Origin: Haliea sp964022665
Lineage (GTDB): Bacteria > Pseudomonadota > Gammaproteobacteria > Pseudomonadales > Halieaceae
DNA: 64,000 bases
Direction of reading: 5' to 3'
NCBI GenBank assembly: GCA_964022665.1
Contig: CAXIDF010000002.1
Span: 248,001-312,000 of the forward strand
Positions within the stretch are counted from its first letter, which is position 1. The number at the start of each line of letters is the position of its first letter. The translations under genes and the position numbers were made by a program. This document shows positions 1-8,642 of the stretch, piece after piece. Below the pieces are notes generated by a model. The model made no database searches. It saw only the letters and a list, made by a program, of their open reading frames with translations, and had not been told where the DNA came from.

Positions 1-781
1 CAAGGGTGAATTCGCGCAAGGTGTAGTGCGCCAGAAAGCGCTCGGGGGCCAGCAGGAAAACCGAGACAACCGATACCGCCCCCAGGACCAGGAGACCCAG
101 CGCGATGGCACACAGTCTGCGATCAACAACCCCGGAGCGCCGACAACCAAACCAGAGCAGCTCGAGAAGCAGCAACACAGGAAGAACCACAATGCCGTTC
201 TCCTTGGCGAATACCGCCAGCGCTGCACAGACAGCAACAACGGTCATGCGCCAGATGCCACGCTGCCCGCGAACATAAGCCGCTCGCCAGTGCAGATAGG
301 CGATCAGCGTCAGCAGCATGAAGGTGCACGCCAGCATGGCCATGCGTTGCACGGCGTAGAGCACCGTACTCACCCACAACGGCGACACCAGCCACAGACC
401 TGCAGCCAGCAGTGCTACCGCCAGACTGCGCGCATACCCGGAGCCACGCAGCAGCAAAAAAATAAACCACGCAAGCAACACGCCATTGACCACATGCAGC
501 GCAATGTTGATCGACTTGCTCCAGCGCAAATCCGCACCCAGCAGCGCGCGCTCGGCAACGAAGGTGGCCATTGTCACAGGCCGCCCCAGCGGCCCTGAGC
601 CGTCACCCAGTACCTGCTCAACGAGCTGTCGGGAATCCACGTCCGTTTCCAGCAAGGTGACGCTGGTCCGGTCATCGAGCAATGCCGGGCCGTGAATGCC
701 CGGGGCATACAGCCATGCCGTAGCAGCCAGTAGCAAGCCGAACGTTGCAATCAACCAGAAGTTGGTGAAACGAACTGACAT
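1..781 (-). CDS. GT-C-like multipass membrane protein, paralogue 2 (partial, 3' end outside window)
   Basis: Reading the minus strand from ATG at 781 gives an uninterrupted frame of about 260 residues that runs off the window edge. Its start overlaps the stop of the upstream gene (TGATG). It is a clear paralogue of that neighbour. Both have a DD pair in the first periplasmic loop (LLDDR here), then GRPVTM, NIALHV, the segment STVLYAVQRMA and a KENG loop. This layout (acidic pair after the first membrane helix, RPLT-like motif, KE-G loop) resembles GT-C glycosyltransferases of the TMTC/PMT type that use lipid-linked sugars. Lying second downstream of pilA suggests pilin or surface glycosylation, which is inference. 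The C-terminal half is not visible. Confidence 0.8.
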   Translation of the reverse strand, partial: MSVRFTNFWLIATFGLLLAATAWLYAPGIHGPALLDDRTSVTLLETDVDSRQLVEQVLGDGSGPLGRPVTMATFVAERALLGADLRWSKSINIALHVVNGVLLAWFIFLLLRGSGYARSLAVALLAAGLWLVSPLWVSTVLYAVQRMAMLACTFMLLTLIAYLHWRAAYVRGQRGIWRMTVVAVCAALAVFAKENGIVVLPVLLLLELLWFGCRRSGVVDRRLCAIALGLLVLGAVSVVSVFLLAPERFLAHYTLREFTL

Positions 782-2760
782 CAGGGGTTCGCCCCGGCGA
801 AGAGCTGACGTTGCAGTGGTAGCTGCCGACGATTTGTGTCGTACTGCATCCATTGCCCGGCGGAGCGCAAGAGTCCTTCGGCGTCACCGAGCTCACTGTA
901 CTGGGCGAGCAGATACGGGTAATAACTCAGCTGTCCCGGTGCGCGTGCAAGCGCATCCTCAAGGACGGCAAGCAACTCGCCTGGCGGTGCGCCACTGGCT
1001 TGCAGGTACGAGTAACGGAGGCTGTCAAGATCAGACGGCGTAAGAGAATAGCGCCCCAGCGCTGCAAATAACCTGTCCACCTCGTCTTCCTCCGTAGCGC
1101 ACTTGCCGTCACCCATACACTCGGCCAACACCTGCAGGGCATTCCTGTCCGATGCCTTGAGTACGCGGCCAGGCAAGGCCGCCTGCAGCGTTGAAAGCCA
1201 GTCGGTTTGCGCACCCAGTTCCGGGAAGAAAAGGCTATCCAGGTAGTACAGCATCACCAACGCACCGATATCCGCCGGGTCCCGCTGGTGCATCAGCTCC
1301 ATATAGTGTCGCCCAATGGCCAGGCTTGCTTGTGCATCCTCCGCGGAAAGACCCAGCGACTCACGCAAGCGATATTGGCGCAACAGGGCATTGCCATAGA
1401 AATAGTTGGAACGCACCGAGGCCGGATGACGAGCAACGTTGGTGCGCGACAAGGTGAAGTCATCGGACCAGGTGTGACTGCGCACACCCAACAGCAGGGC
1501 AAACACCGCAACCAAGGCAACGGACGCTGCTGCACAACGGGCAGGCGATAAACGGCGCAGCAGTTCAACCAGCGCAAAACCCAGCAGCAGGCACACGCCA
1601 ATACTCGGCAGATAGTTGCGATGCTCGTAAACCATCTCCAGGGCGAGAAAGCTGGACTCCATGCTGTGGCCAACGAGATAGATCAATACCGCCAGCAACA
1701 ACAGCGGCCAGCATGAGCGCTGCCAGATGGCCAGCACCAGCAGCGCCACCCAGGCAAGCACCGCAATCAGCGTCGACACGGGATTGAGCCAGCCCGACGA
1801 CAACACAATATCATCGTGCTGAAAACCCATGCTCAGAATATTGGGCCAGGCGATCCAACCCACATACTGCCACAGCACACGGGACTGTGTGAGGAGACGC
1901 TCCTCCAGCGTAAAATTACGCTGCGCATACCCCCCCAGAAACGTTTCCGGCGAGAGCCAGAAAATCAGTGCAATCAACGCCAGCGGCAGCAACAGCAAGA
2001 ACCAGCCGGCGAACGCCAGTAGCGGCTGGCGACGCCCCGCCCAACGGCCACGGTATACCGCAACCTCCACCGCGGGCACCAGCCACAGCAGCAGCGCACC
2101 ATTTTCCTTGCTCAGCACGGCAAACATCACCACCAGGAACAGCCAGAGCGCCGCGGCGACCACCTCTTCAACACCCGCGCCCTGCACCGCCCAGCGCGAA
2201 CGCCAACGCACAAACAGGAACAGGCCCAGCACGACGAACAGCGTCGACAACTGCGCCATGCGTTGCACGGCGTAGAGCACTGTGGACACATGCAGCGGGT
2301 GCAGCAGCCACAGCCCCGCTGCCACGGCTGCGACCCATCCAACGGAAGTGTGTAAACGGCCTTGCGACACCCATTCCGCGAGCAGTGTGCGAAAGAGAAA
2401 AAACAGTAATACGCCAATCGTAAGGTGAATGGCGATATTGCCCAGCTTCAGGGAGCGCGCGCTGAAACCATCATCAAGCGCGTGCTGCAGGGCAAAGGAC
2501 AGCATGGTCAAGGGGCGGCTGAGCGGGCCTGCATTGGAGCTGAATGCCGCCGTGCGCCACTCGTCAAATCGCGCGCCGGATATCTGTACCAATTCGTTGC
2601 CGCTGAGTGCGGGTGTGTCGTCAAAGAGGAAGTCGCCACCGGCGTTGAGCATATAAAGTGCCGCTGCAATACCCAGCAAGAGCGCCACCAACCCGTGGGG
2701 TTGGGCACTTTTGACGACAGTTGCCAAGGTACTGGGTTGCACGTGGCATTCTCTAAACAC
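781..2760 (-). CDS. GT-C-like multipass membrane protein with C-terminal helical-repeat region, paralogue 1
   Basis: The product is 659 residues. The first ~400 hold about ten hydrophobic segments with a DD pair in the first loop (FLFDDT), a LSRPLTM motif, NIAIHL, STVLYAVQRMAQ and SKENG. These are features of TMTC-like GT-C enzymes. The last ~250 residues are soluble and helical, TPR-like in look but without clean repeats. It lies directly downstream of pilA beyond a strong terminator and overlaps its paralogue. A GTG at 2760 opens the frame. An in-frame GTG six codons later has a better-spaced purine run (AGAGAA), so the start is uncertain. A role as glycosyltransferase or oligosaccharyltransferase acting on the pilin is an inference from position. 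No characterised homologue is recognised. Confidence 0.8.
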   Translation of the reverse strand: MFRECHVQPSTLATVVKSAQPHGLVALLLGIAAALYMLNAGGDFLFDDTPALSGNELVQISGARFDEWRTAAFSSNAGPLSRPLTMLSFALQHALDDGFSARSLKLGNIAIHLTIGVLLFFLFRTLLAEWVSQGRLHTSVGWVAAVAAGLWLLHPLHVSTVLYAVQRMAQLSTLFVVLGLFLFVRWRSRWAVQGAGVEEVVAAALWLFLVVMFAVLSKENGALLLWLVPAVEVAVYRGRWAGRRQPLLAFAGWFLLLLPLALIALIFWLSPETFLGGYAQRNFTLEERLLTQSRVLWQYVGWIAWPNILSMGFQHDDIVLSSGWLNPVSTLIAVLAWVALLVLAIWQRSCWPLLLLAVLIYLVGHSMESSFLALEMVYEHRNYLPSIGVCLLLGFALVELLRRLSPARCAAASVALVAVFALLLGVRSHTWSDDFTLSRTNVARHPASVRSNYFYGNALLRQYRLRESLGLSAEDAQASLAIGRHYMELMHQRDPADIGALVMLYYLDSLFFPELGAQTDWLSTLQAALPGRVLKASDRNALQVLAECMGDGKCATEEDEVDRLFAALGRYSLTPSDLDSLRYSYLQASGAPPGELLAVLEDALARAPGQLSYYPYLLAQYSELGDAEGLLRSAGQWMQYDTNRRQLPLQRQLFAGANP

Positions 2761-2811
2761 GGAGGTCCGGGAGTGTATACCGCTTTAGGGAGCAGGCAAA
2801 AATTCGGGGCG

Positions 2812-2840
2812 AAAAAAAGCCCGGCGATGCCGGGCTTTTC
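2812..2840 (-). terminator. Rho-independent terminator of pilA
   Basis: On the minus strand an 8-bp GC-rich stem (AGCCCGGC / GCCGGGCT, extended by A-T pairs) with a 3-nt loop is followed by a run of seven T residues. It sits 18 nt beyond the pilA stop. It should separate abundant pilA mRNA from the two membrane-protein genes downstream, possibly with read-through. Confidence 0.9.
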
Positions 2841-2857
2841 GGTACTTCAGCTAACTA

Positions 2858-3310
2858 TTAGCCGCGGCAGTTGGCCGGCAGGTATTTCACTTCAACTTGG
2901 CTGGTGGTACCGGGCTTGCATTTCCAGTCGATAGAACGATCGGCTCGGGTAGTCCCTGAGAGAACGAACGAATCACCGCCGCCACCGGGGATCACACCCG
3001 GCTGTACCTTCGCACGCAGCAAAGGACCAACGTTAGCAGTGCTCGTATAAATGATCGACGCTACGATTTCCTTGTCGGGGTTGCCGTTGATACCGGCCGC
3101 CGCTGCAGTGGGGAGGTTACCATTGGCTGCGTAATACTCCGCAATCGTGGTCTTCGCTTCAGCCAGCGTCGCCAGCGGCTCAGACATCTTCGCACGCACT
3201 GTGTAGTCCTGATACGCCGGCAGCGCGATGGCAGCCAGAATACCCACGATCGCGATAACGATCATCAGTTCGATCAGGGTGAAACCCTTTTGTACATTCT
3301 GCATTTTCAT
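2858..3310 (-). CDS. pilA: Type IV major pilin PilA
   Basis: The product is a 150-residue type IVa prepilin. The leader MKMQNVQKG is cut after Gly9 by PilD, leaving N-methyl-Phe and Glu5 of the mature chain (FTLIE), followed by the usual hydrophobic helix to about residue 33. Two cysteines near the C terminus (CKPG and ANCRG) should close the disulfide loop. A frame upstream is open, but ATG at 3310 is chosen because AGGAG lies 8 nt before it and it gives a standard class III leader. The gene is divergent from pilBCD, as in Pseudomonas. It has its own sigma-54-type promoter and a strong terminator, consistent with high monocistronic expression. Confidence 0.95.
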   Translation of the reverse strand: MKMQNVQKGFTLIELMIVIAIVGILAAIALPAYQDYTVRAKMSEPLATLAEAKTTIAEYYAANGNLPTAAAAGINGNPDKEIVASIIYTSTANVGPLLRAKVQPGVIPGGGGDSFVLSGTTRADRSIDWKCKPGTTSQVEVKYLPANCRG

Positions 3311-3384
3311 GTTCCTTACTCCTGTCCCCTGCGGGGTGTTTGGTCCGCACGCTTGCTCGGAGAGCGCGTAGCCAGCGGAACGAA

Positions 3385-3399
3385 GCATGAAACGTGCCA
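3385..3399 (-). promoter_or_regulatory. Sigma-54 promoter of pilA
   Basis: The minus strand reads TGGCACGTTTCATGC. This matches the RpoN -24/-12 consensus (TGGCAC, 5 nt, TTGC) with one mismatch. Transcription would start near 3373, leaving a leader of about 60 nt before ATG at 3310. In Pseudomonas pilA is RpoN- and PilR-dependent. rpoN is in this window, while pilS and pilR are not. The AT-rich stretch at about 3400-3460 could hold PilR or IHF contacts, but no site is clear. Confidence 0.8.
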
Positions 3400-3638
3400 C
3401 ATGCAATCAAGCTCAGTAGATGCAGATATTTTTCAATTAAAACAATACGTTAAGGTATGTGATCGAGCGCAGGCCGCGGCGGCTCCGGCGCTGGCCTGCC
3501 CATTTTGGGTCATAGAGCGACCGGATGTGACAATTTTTGTCATAGTTTTACAGTCGCGGTTTGGCTCCGCCGTCAGAAAACGACAGCCGAAATCGGCAAA
3601 AATCCATATAAAATCATGCTTTTACAACGTATTCAGGG

Positions 3639-3667
3639 TATTAGCATGAACTTTCTGTGGGTATACT
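3639..3667 (+). promoter_or_regulatory. Candidate sigma-70 promoter of pilBCD-coaE
   Basis: TATACT at 3662-3667 is a good -10. A weak -35 (TATTAG) lies 17 nt upstream. The start would be near 3674, about 42 nt before pilB. The rest of the 3400-3638 gap holds no gene that I can support. Confidence 0.4.
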
Positions 3668-3715
3668 TGTTGGAGAGTCAACGAAAATAATGCGACCCCC
3701 AGGGATGCAGGCAGG

Positions 3716-5434
3716 ATGAACGAGAGAGCAATTGGGCAGCTGAGTGGCCTGGCAGGACGCCTTGTCGTTGAGGGGCTACTGAGCGCAGAGGCGGCCAAGG
3801 AAGCACAACGCGAGTCAACGTTTCAGCGTGTGCCTCTGGTCAAGTACCTCGTTGACAAGCTCGACCTCGACAGCCACAAAATTGCCGAGGTCGCCTCCAA
3901 TGAGTTCGGTGTACCCCTGTTCGACATCCACGCTTTCAATATGGCCACTCTGCCCACCGGCCTGGTCGACATCAACCTCGTTACCAAGCACCACGCACTG
4001 CCACTGTTTCGCCGTGGCAACCGCCTGTTCATTGCCGTTTCCGACCCCACCAATCTGGCCGCGCTCGACGAAATCAAGTTTCACACTGGCGTAAACACCG
4101 ATGCCATCCTGGTGGAGGAGCGCAGCCTCAACACGGTCATTACCGAGTGGACGGAATCGCAGGACAATCTCTCCGAAGGCCTGGGCGACCTGGAGTCGGA
4201 AGACTTCGAGAACATCGATATCTCCGGGGGCGAGGACAGCAGCAAGGAGGATTCAGGGGCCGAGGCGCTGGATGAAACCCCCATCGTGCGCTTTATCAAC
4301 AAGGTGCTGATCGACGCCATCAAGCAGGGCGCTTCGGATATTCATTTCGAGCCCTACGAGAAAAACTACCGGGTGCGCTTCCGCACCGACGGCATTCTGC
4401 GCGAGGTGGTGAAGCCACCCAAGAACCTGTCCGCACGTATGGCGGCACGCCTGAAAATCATGTCGCAGATGGACATCTCCGAGCGCCGCGTGCCGCAGGA
4501 CGGTCGCATTCAGATGAAGCTGTCACGCAACCGGGCCATCGATTTCCGGGTGAACACCCTGCCCACTCTGTTTGGCGAAAAGGTGGTGCTGCGTATTCTG
4601 GACCCGAGCAGCGCGCAAATGGGTATCGATGCACTGGGCTACGAAGAAGACCAGAAGCAGATGTACCTGGACGCCTTGAGCAAACCGCAGGGCATGATTC
4701 TGGTCACCGGCCCCACCGGCTCAGGTAAAACGGTGTCGCTGTACACGGGCATTAACCTGCTGAACCAGCCGGAACGCAATATCTCCACCGCGGAAGACCC
4801 GGTGGAAATCAATATGGAAGGCGTCAATCAGGTACACGTGAACCCCAAGGTGGGGCTCAATTTTGCCGAGGCCCTGCGCTCCTTCCTGCGCCAGGACCCG
4901 GACGTGATCATGGTGGGTGAGATCCGCGATCTGGAAACCGCTGAAATCGCCATCAAGGCGGCGCAGACAGGCCACTTGGTGTTATCCACCCTGCACACCA
5001 ACAGCGCCGCAGAAACCGTGACCCGTCTGCTCAACATGGGGGTGCCCTCGTTCAACCTGGCCACTTCCGTCAACCTGATTATCGCCCAGCGTCTGGCCCG
5101 CCGCCTGTGCAAGGAATGCAGTGAGCCGGCCGAGCTGCCCACTGAGGTTCTGCTGAAAGCCGGCTTCACCGAGGAGCAGCTGGAAGGCGCCGATATTCGC
5201 CGCGCCGTGGGCTGCGACCTCTGCACAGATGGCTACAAGGGCCGCGTCGGGATTTACGAGGTGGTGCGCGTCACCCCGACCATCGCCCAGCTGATCCTGT
5301 CCCAGGGCAATGCCATGGAAATCCACAAGCAGGCCAGGGCCGAGGGCTTCCACGACCTGCACCAGGCGGCACTGGTCAAGGTGCTCAAGGGCATGACCAG
5401 CCTGGAGGAAGTACACCGGGTGACCACCGATTAG
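3716..5434 (+). CDS. pilB: Type IV pilus extension ATPase PilB
   Basis: The product is a 572-residue GspE/PilB-family motor that powers pilin polymerisation at the inner membrane. An N-terminal MshEN-type domain covers about 1-150. The ATPase core has Walker A GPTGSGKT at 332-339, a Walker B region with GEIRD at 401-405, the Asp box EDPVE at 360-364 and a His box (STLHTNS). A zinc-binding tetracysteine (Cys465, 468, 500, 503) is typical of PilB and argues against PilT or PilU. The start at 3716 gives the expected N terminus. It heads pilB-pilC-pilD-coaE, divergent from pilA. Confidence 0.97.
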   Translation: MNERAIGQLSGLAGRLVVEGLLSAEAAKEAQRESTFQRVPLVKYLVDKLDLDSHKIAEVASNEFGVPLFDIHAFNMATLPTGLVDINLVTKHHALPLFRRGNRLFIAVSDPTNLAALDEIKFHTGVNTDAILVEERSLNTVITEWTESQDNLSEGLGDLESEDFENIDISGGEDSSKEDSGAEALDETPIVRFINKVLIDAIKQGASDIHFEPYEKNYRVRFRTDGILREVVKPPKNLSARMAARLKIMSQMDISERRVPQDGRIQMKLSRNRAIDFRVNTLPTLFGEKVVLRILDPSSAQMGIDALGYEEDQKQMYLDALSKPQGMILVTGPTGSGKTVSLYTGINLLNQPERNISTAEDPVEINMEGVNQVHVNPKVGLNFAEALRSFLRQDPDVIMVGEIRDLETAEIAIKAAQTGHLVLSTLHTNSAAETVTRLLNMGVPSFNLATSVNLIIAQRLARRLCKECSEPAELPTEVLLKAGFTEEQLEGADIRRAVGCDLCTDGYKGRVGIYEVVRVTPTIAQLILSQGNAMEIHKQARAEGFHDLHQAALVKVLKGMTSLEEVHRVTTD

Positions 5435-5468
5435 AAACAGCGTAACCACGTGCTGAACGGACGAGACT

Positions 5469-6686
5469 ATGGCAACCAACGCGGCAAAAAACGTATTTGT
5501 GTGGAACGGCGTCGATCGCAATGGGCGCACCACGCAGGGTGAAATCACCGCCCAGAGTTCGGGGGTAGCCCGCGCCCAACTGCGCACCCAGGGCATCAAA
5601 CCGAAAACGGTCAAGAAAAAGGCCAAGCCCCTGTTCGGCGGCAGCGGCAAGCCCATCAAGCCCGCAGACATTGCCATTTTCACCCGGCAACTCGCCACCA
5701 TGATGAAGGCGGGTGTGCCTCTGGTGCAGAGTTTTGACATTGTTGCCGAGGGGCTGGACAAGCCGCGCATGCGCGAACTGGTGGTCAGCATCAAGAACGA
5801 TGTGGCCTCCGGTTCCGGCCTGGCGCCCTCGCTGGCCAAATATCCACGGCAGTTCGACGATCTCTTCTGCAGCCTGGTGGCCTCGGGTGAAGCCTCCGGT
5901 ACGCTGGAAGTGATGCTGAGCCGGGTGGCAACCTACAAGGAAAAAACCGAGCAGCTCAAGGCCAAGATCAAGAAGGCCATGACCTACCCCACCGCCGTGG
6001 TAGTCGTGGCCATCGTTGTGACAGCCATCCTGTTGATCAAGGTCGTGCCGCAGTTTGCGGAAACCTTCCGCAGTTTCGGATCGGACTTGCCCGCGTTCAC
6101 ACTGATGGTACTGGGGCTATCGAATTTTGTGCAGGAGTGGTGGTTCATCATCCTCATTGGCTTGATCGCTGCTGGTTTTGGTTTCAAGGAAGCCAAACAC
6201 CGCTCCGTGGCTTTTTCGGAGGCACTGGACCGATTGGCACTGCGCCTGCCCGTGGTTGGCGGCATCGTGCACGATGCGGTCGTGGCCCGTTTCTCGCGCA
6301 CACTGGCCACAACCTTCGCCGCGGGTGTGCCGCTGGTGGATGCGCTGAACTCTACAGCCGGTGCCGCCGGCAACTCGGTGTACAGCAAGGCGATTTTGCA
6401 GATCCGCGATGACGTCACCACCGGTACCACGCTCTACCAGGCCATCCGCGCCACCGGACTGTTCCCCAACATGCTCCTGCAGATGGTTTCCATTGGCGAG
6501 GAATCCGGCGCCCTGGACGACATGCTGGACAAGGTTGCCCAGCATTACGAAGAAGCGGTTGATAATGCGGTGGACAGCCTGAGCTCACTGATGGAGCCGA
6601 TCATCATGTCGGTACTCGGCGTGCTGGTGGGCGGGCTCATGATCGCCATGTACCTGCCGATCTTTATGCTGGGTTCGGTCATCTGA
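5469..6686 (+). CDS. pilC: Type IV pilus inner-membrane platform protein PilC
   Basis: The product is a 405-residue T2SSF-family protein. Two repeated cytoplasmic helical domains (about 70-195 and 270-400) carry the FTRQLATM and FSRTLATT motifs that begin each F domain. Each is followed by membrane helices (about 170-240 and the C terminus). It couples PilB to the growing pilus. Length and gene order (34 nt after pilB, 12 nt before pilD) fit the family. Confidence 0.97.
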   Translation: MATNAAKNVFVWNGVDRNGRTTQGEITAQSSGVARAQLRTQGIKPKTVKKKAKPLFGGSGKPIKPADIAIFTRQLATMMKAGVPLVQSFDIVAEGLDKPRMRELVVSIKNDVASGSGLAPSLAKYPRQFDDLFCSLVASGEASGTLEVMLSRVATYKEKTEQLKAKIKKAMTYPTAVVVVAIVVTAILLIKVVPQFAETFRSFGSDLPAFTLMVLGLSNFVQEWWFIILIGLIAAGFGFKEAKHRSVAFSEALDRLALRLPVVGGIVHDAVVARFSRTLATTFAAGVPLVDALNSTAGAAGNSVYSKAILQIRDDVTTGTTLYQAIRATGLFPNMLLQMVSIGEESGALDDMLDKVAQHYEEAVDNAVDSLSSLMEPIIMSVLGVLVGGLMIAMYLPIFMLGSVI

Positions 6687-6698
6687 GGACAACGCCGC

Positions 6699-7565
6699 GT
6701 GCTTGACGTCTTCCTTGAGCAGCCCGGGTGGCTGGCCACCTGCCTGCTGCTGTTCGGGCTGGTCGTCGGCAGCTTTCTCAATGTGGTGGTGTACCGGTTG
6801 CCCCTGATGATGCAGGCGCAATGGCGCAGGGATTGCTGCGAACTATTGGAGCAGCCCGCGCCCGAGACTGCGCCACTCAGCCTGGCCGCACCCAACTCCC
6901 ATTGCCCCCAATGCAAGGCGCCCGTGCGCCCCTGGCAGAATATACCGGTCGTCAGCTACCTCTTGCTCGGCGGGCGCTGCGCCCAGTGTCGTGTGCGTAT
7001 CTCCCCGCGCTACCCCATCGTGGAAGCCGTCACCGGGCTGACGACACTGTGGCTGGGGCTGCACTATGGCCCCACGTTACAGCTGGCCGGCGCTGTGCTG
7101 CTGACCTGGGCGCTGATCAGCCTCACCCTCATCGACTTCGACACCCAGCTCCTGCCCGATGACATCACCCTGCCGCTGCTCTGGCTGGGCCTCGCATTCA
7201 ACCTCTCGGGCACGTTCGTGCCCATCGCGGACGCTGTCCTCGGCGCCATGGCGGGCTACGGCATTCTGTGGAGCGTGTACTGGCTGTTCAAGCTGGCCAC
7301 GGGGAAGGAAGGCATGGGCTATGGCGACTTCAAGTTGCTCGCAGCGCTGGGCGCCTGGCTCGGCTGGCAGGCGATGCCGCTGGTGGTTCTGCTCTCGTCG
7401 CTGGTGGGCGCGGTGGTGGGTATTGTGCTCATCGTGGTGCAGCGCCGTGGCCGCGACATCCCCATGCCCTTCGGCCCTTATCTGGCCGCGGCTGGCTGGC
7501 TGGCGCTGATCTGGGGTGAACCCATTCTCGATGCCTGGCTCGGTGCCAGCGGCCTGCCCGGGTAA
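6699..7565 (+). CDS. pilD: Prepilin leader peptidase / N-methyltransferase PilD
   Basis: The product is a 288-residue bifunctional aspartic peptidase that cleaves prepilin leaders and methylates the new N-terminal Phe. A cytoplasmic loop holds the four-cysteine motif (Cys69, 72, 94, 97) typical of the full-length form. The catalytic aspartates are in LIDFDT (about 147) and the GYGDFK motif (about 208). About eight membrane helices are visible. The start codon is GTG at 6699, 12 nt after the pilC stop. It also probably serves any type II secretion pseudopilins encoded elsewhere. Confidence 0.96.
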   Translation: MLDVFLEQPGWLATCLLLFGLVVGSFLNVVVYRLPLMMQAQWRRDCCELLEQPAPETAPLSLAAPNSHCPQCKAPVRPWQNIPVVSYLLLGGRCAQCRVRISPRYPIVEAVTGLTTLWLGLHYGPTLQLAGAVLLTWALISLTLIDFDTQLLPDDITLPLLWLGLAFNLSGTFVPIADAVLGAMAGYGILWSVYWLFKLATGKEGMGYGDFKLLAALGAWLGWQAMPLVVLLSSLVGAVVGIVLIVVQRRGRDIPMPFGPYLAAAGWLALIWGEPILDAWLGASGLPG

Positions 7566-7590
7566 CGGCATGCAGACCAGGAAAGAGCCC

Positions 7591-8205
7591 ATGCGTTTTA
7601 TTGTAGGGATCACCGGCGGTATCGGCAGCGGCAAGACGGCGGTGACCGACCGCTTCGCGCGCCACGGTATTACCGTGGTTGATGCGGATATCGTGGCACG
7701 CATCGTGGTGGAGCCGGGCACGCCGGCACTGGCGGCGATCGCCGAGCGCTTCGGCGCCGAACTGTTGCAGCCCGATGGTGGCCTGGACCGCGCCGCCCTG
7801 CGTCGCATCGTGTTCGCTGACCCGGCGCAACGCGCATGGCTGGAGCAGCTGACGCACCCGCTTATCGGCGAGGAAATCCAGCGTCAGCTGGCCGCCTCGC
7901 GCAGCCCCTATACCCTGCTCAGTTCACCCTTGCTGCTGGAGTCCGCCACGCAGCGCGCGCTAACATCGCTGGTGGTGGTGGTGGATGTCCCCGAAGCAGT
8001 ACAACTCGCCCGCACCGTGCAGCGCGACAGCAATGACGCGGATCAGGTCAAGCGCATCATGGCGGCGCAGCTACCCAGAGCACAACGGCTGGCGCTGGCG
8101 GACATCGTGCTTGATAACAGCGGCCCGCTGGACGCGCTGGATGGGGTGGTGGCTGAGCTTCACAAAGAGTTTCTGCAGCGCGCGGAGGAAGCGCGCCAGG
8201 TCTGA
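7591..8205 (+). CDS. coaE: Dephospho-CoA kinase
   Basis: The product is 204 residues and phosphorylates the 3'-OH of dephospho-CoA, the last step of coenzyme A synthesis. The P-loop GGIGSGKT is at residues 9-16, followed by DADIVAR and the lid region. ATG at 7591 has AGGAAAGAG upstream. An ATG at 7570 would add seven residues and is less likely. Last gene of the pilBCD-coaE operon, an arrangement shared with Pseudomonas. The zapD and yacG genes that often follow coaE are not here. The next gene, mutT, is convergent. Confidence 0.95.
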   Translation: MRFIVGITGGIGSGKTAVTDRFARHGITVVDADIVARIVVEPGTPALAAIAERFGAELLQPDGGLDRAALRRIVFADPAQRAWLEQLTHPLIGEEIQRQLAASRSPYTLLSSPLLLESATQRALTSLVVVVDVPEAVQLARTVQRDSNDADQVKRIMAAQLPRAQRLALADIVLDNSGPLDALDGVVAELHKEFLQRAEEARQV

Positions 8206-8222
8206 TGCACCAGGTCTGATGC
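8196..8222. repeat. 14-bp tandem duplication across the coaE stop
   Basis: CCAGGTCTGATGC occurs at 8196-8208 and again at 8210-8222. The first copy contains the coaE stop (TGA at 8203-8205). The second lies between the convergent coaE and mutT. It looks like a slippage duplication with no coding effect. Confidence 0.85.
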
Positions 8223-8228
8223 GCCAGT

Positions 8229-8642
8229 TCATGTGCCGAAGGAGGCGTGTGCCAGATGCTGGCGCACAGCAGACACGATCGGTGCATTGGCGGCAGGAAA
8301 CTCATAGCGCGATAACTCATCAGCGCTGACCCAACGCAGCGGCTGGCCCTCCAGCCCGCGCGCTTCGCCCGCAAGCGCCGTAACCAGGTGTACATCCAGC
8401 AACACGGCCTTGTCGCCATAATTGAACGGCACCAACAGCAGCGGCCGGGATGCCGCAAAACCTATGCCGAGCTCTTCGCGCAACTCGCGCGCGAGGGCGT
8501 GTTCCACTGACTCACCAGGCTCTACCTTGCCGCCCGGGAACTCCCACAGCCCGCCCTGGTGCGCCGCACTGGCGCGGCGGCTGATAAGAATATTACCTTG
8601 CTCGTCCAGCAGCACACCGACGGCGACATGCACTGCCGCCAT
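8229..8642 (-). CDS. mutT: 8-oxo-dGTP diphosphatase MutT (Nudix)
   Basis: The product is 137 residues and hydrolyses 8-oxo-dGTP to keep oxidised guanine out of DNA. A full Nudix box runs from GGKVEPGES to REELGI (about residues 37-59), and the GLWEFPGGK lead-in is typical of MutT. It is the single-domain form, without the ThiE-like fusion found in Pseudomonas. The ATG directly abuts the argJ stop, so it is probably co-transcribed from the secA-argJ side. Confidence 0.93.
   Translation of the reverse strand: MAAVHVAVGVLLDEQGNILISRRASAAHQGGLWEFPGGKVEPGESVEHALARELREELGIGFAASRPLLLVPFNYGDKAVLLDVHLVTALAGEARGLEGQPLRWVSADELSRYEFPAANAPIVSAVRQHLAHASFGT

Noticed and set aside
26..598. Open frame of 190 codons on the plus strand
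   Set aside because: It is antisense to the partial GT-C-like gene, whose frame has hydrophobic helices and motifs shared with its paralogue. The plus-strand product is Gln/Arg/His-rich, typical of high-GC shadow frames.
2255..2285. Repeat with 340-370 as a mobile-element repeat
   Set aside because: The shared 20-odd bases encode the same segment (VLYAVQRMA) of two paralogous genes, not a transposon end.
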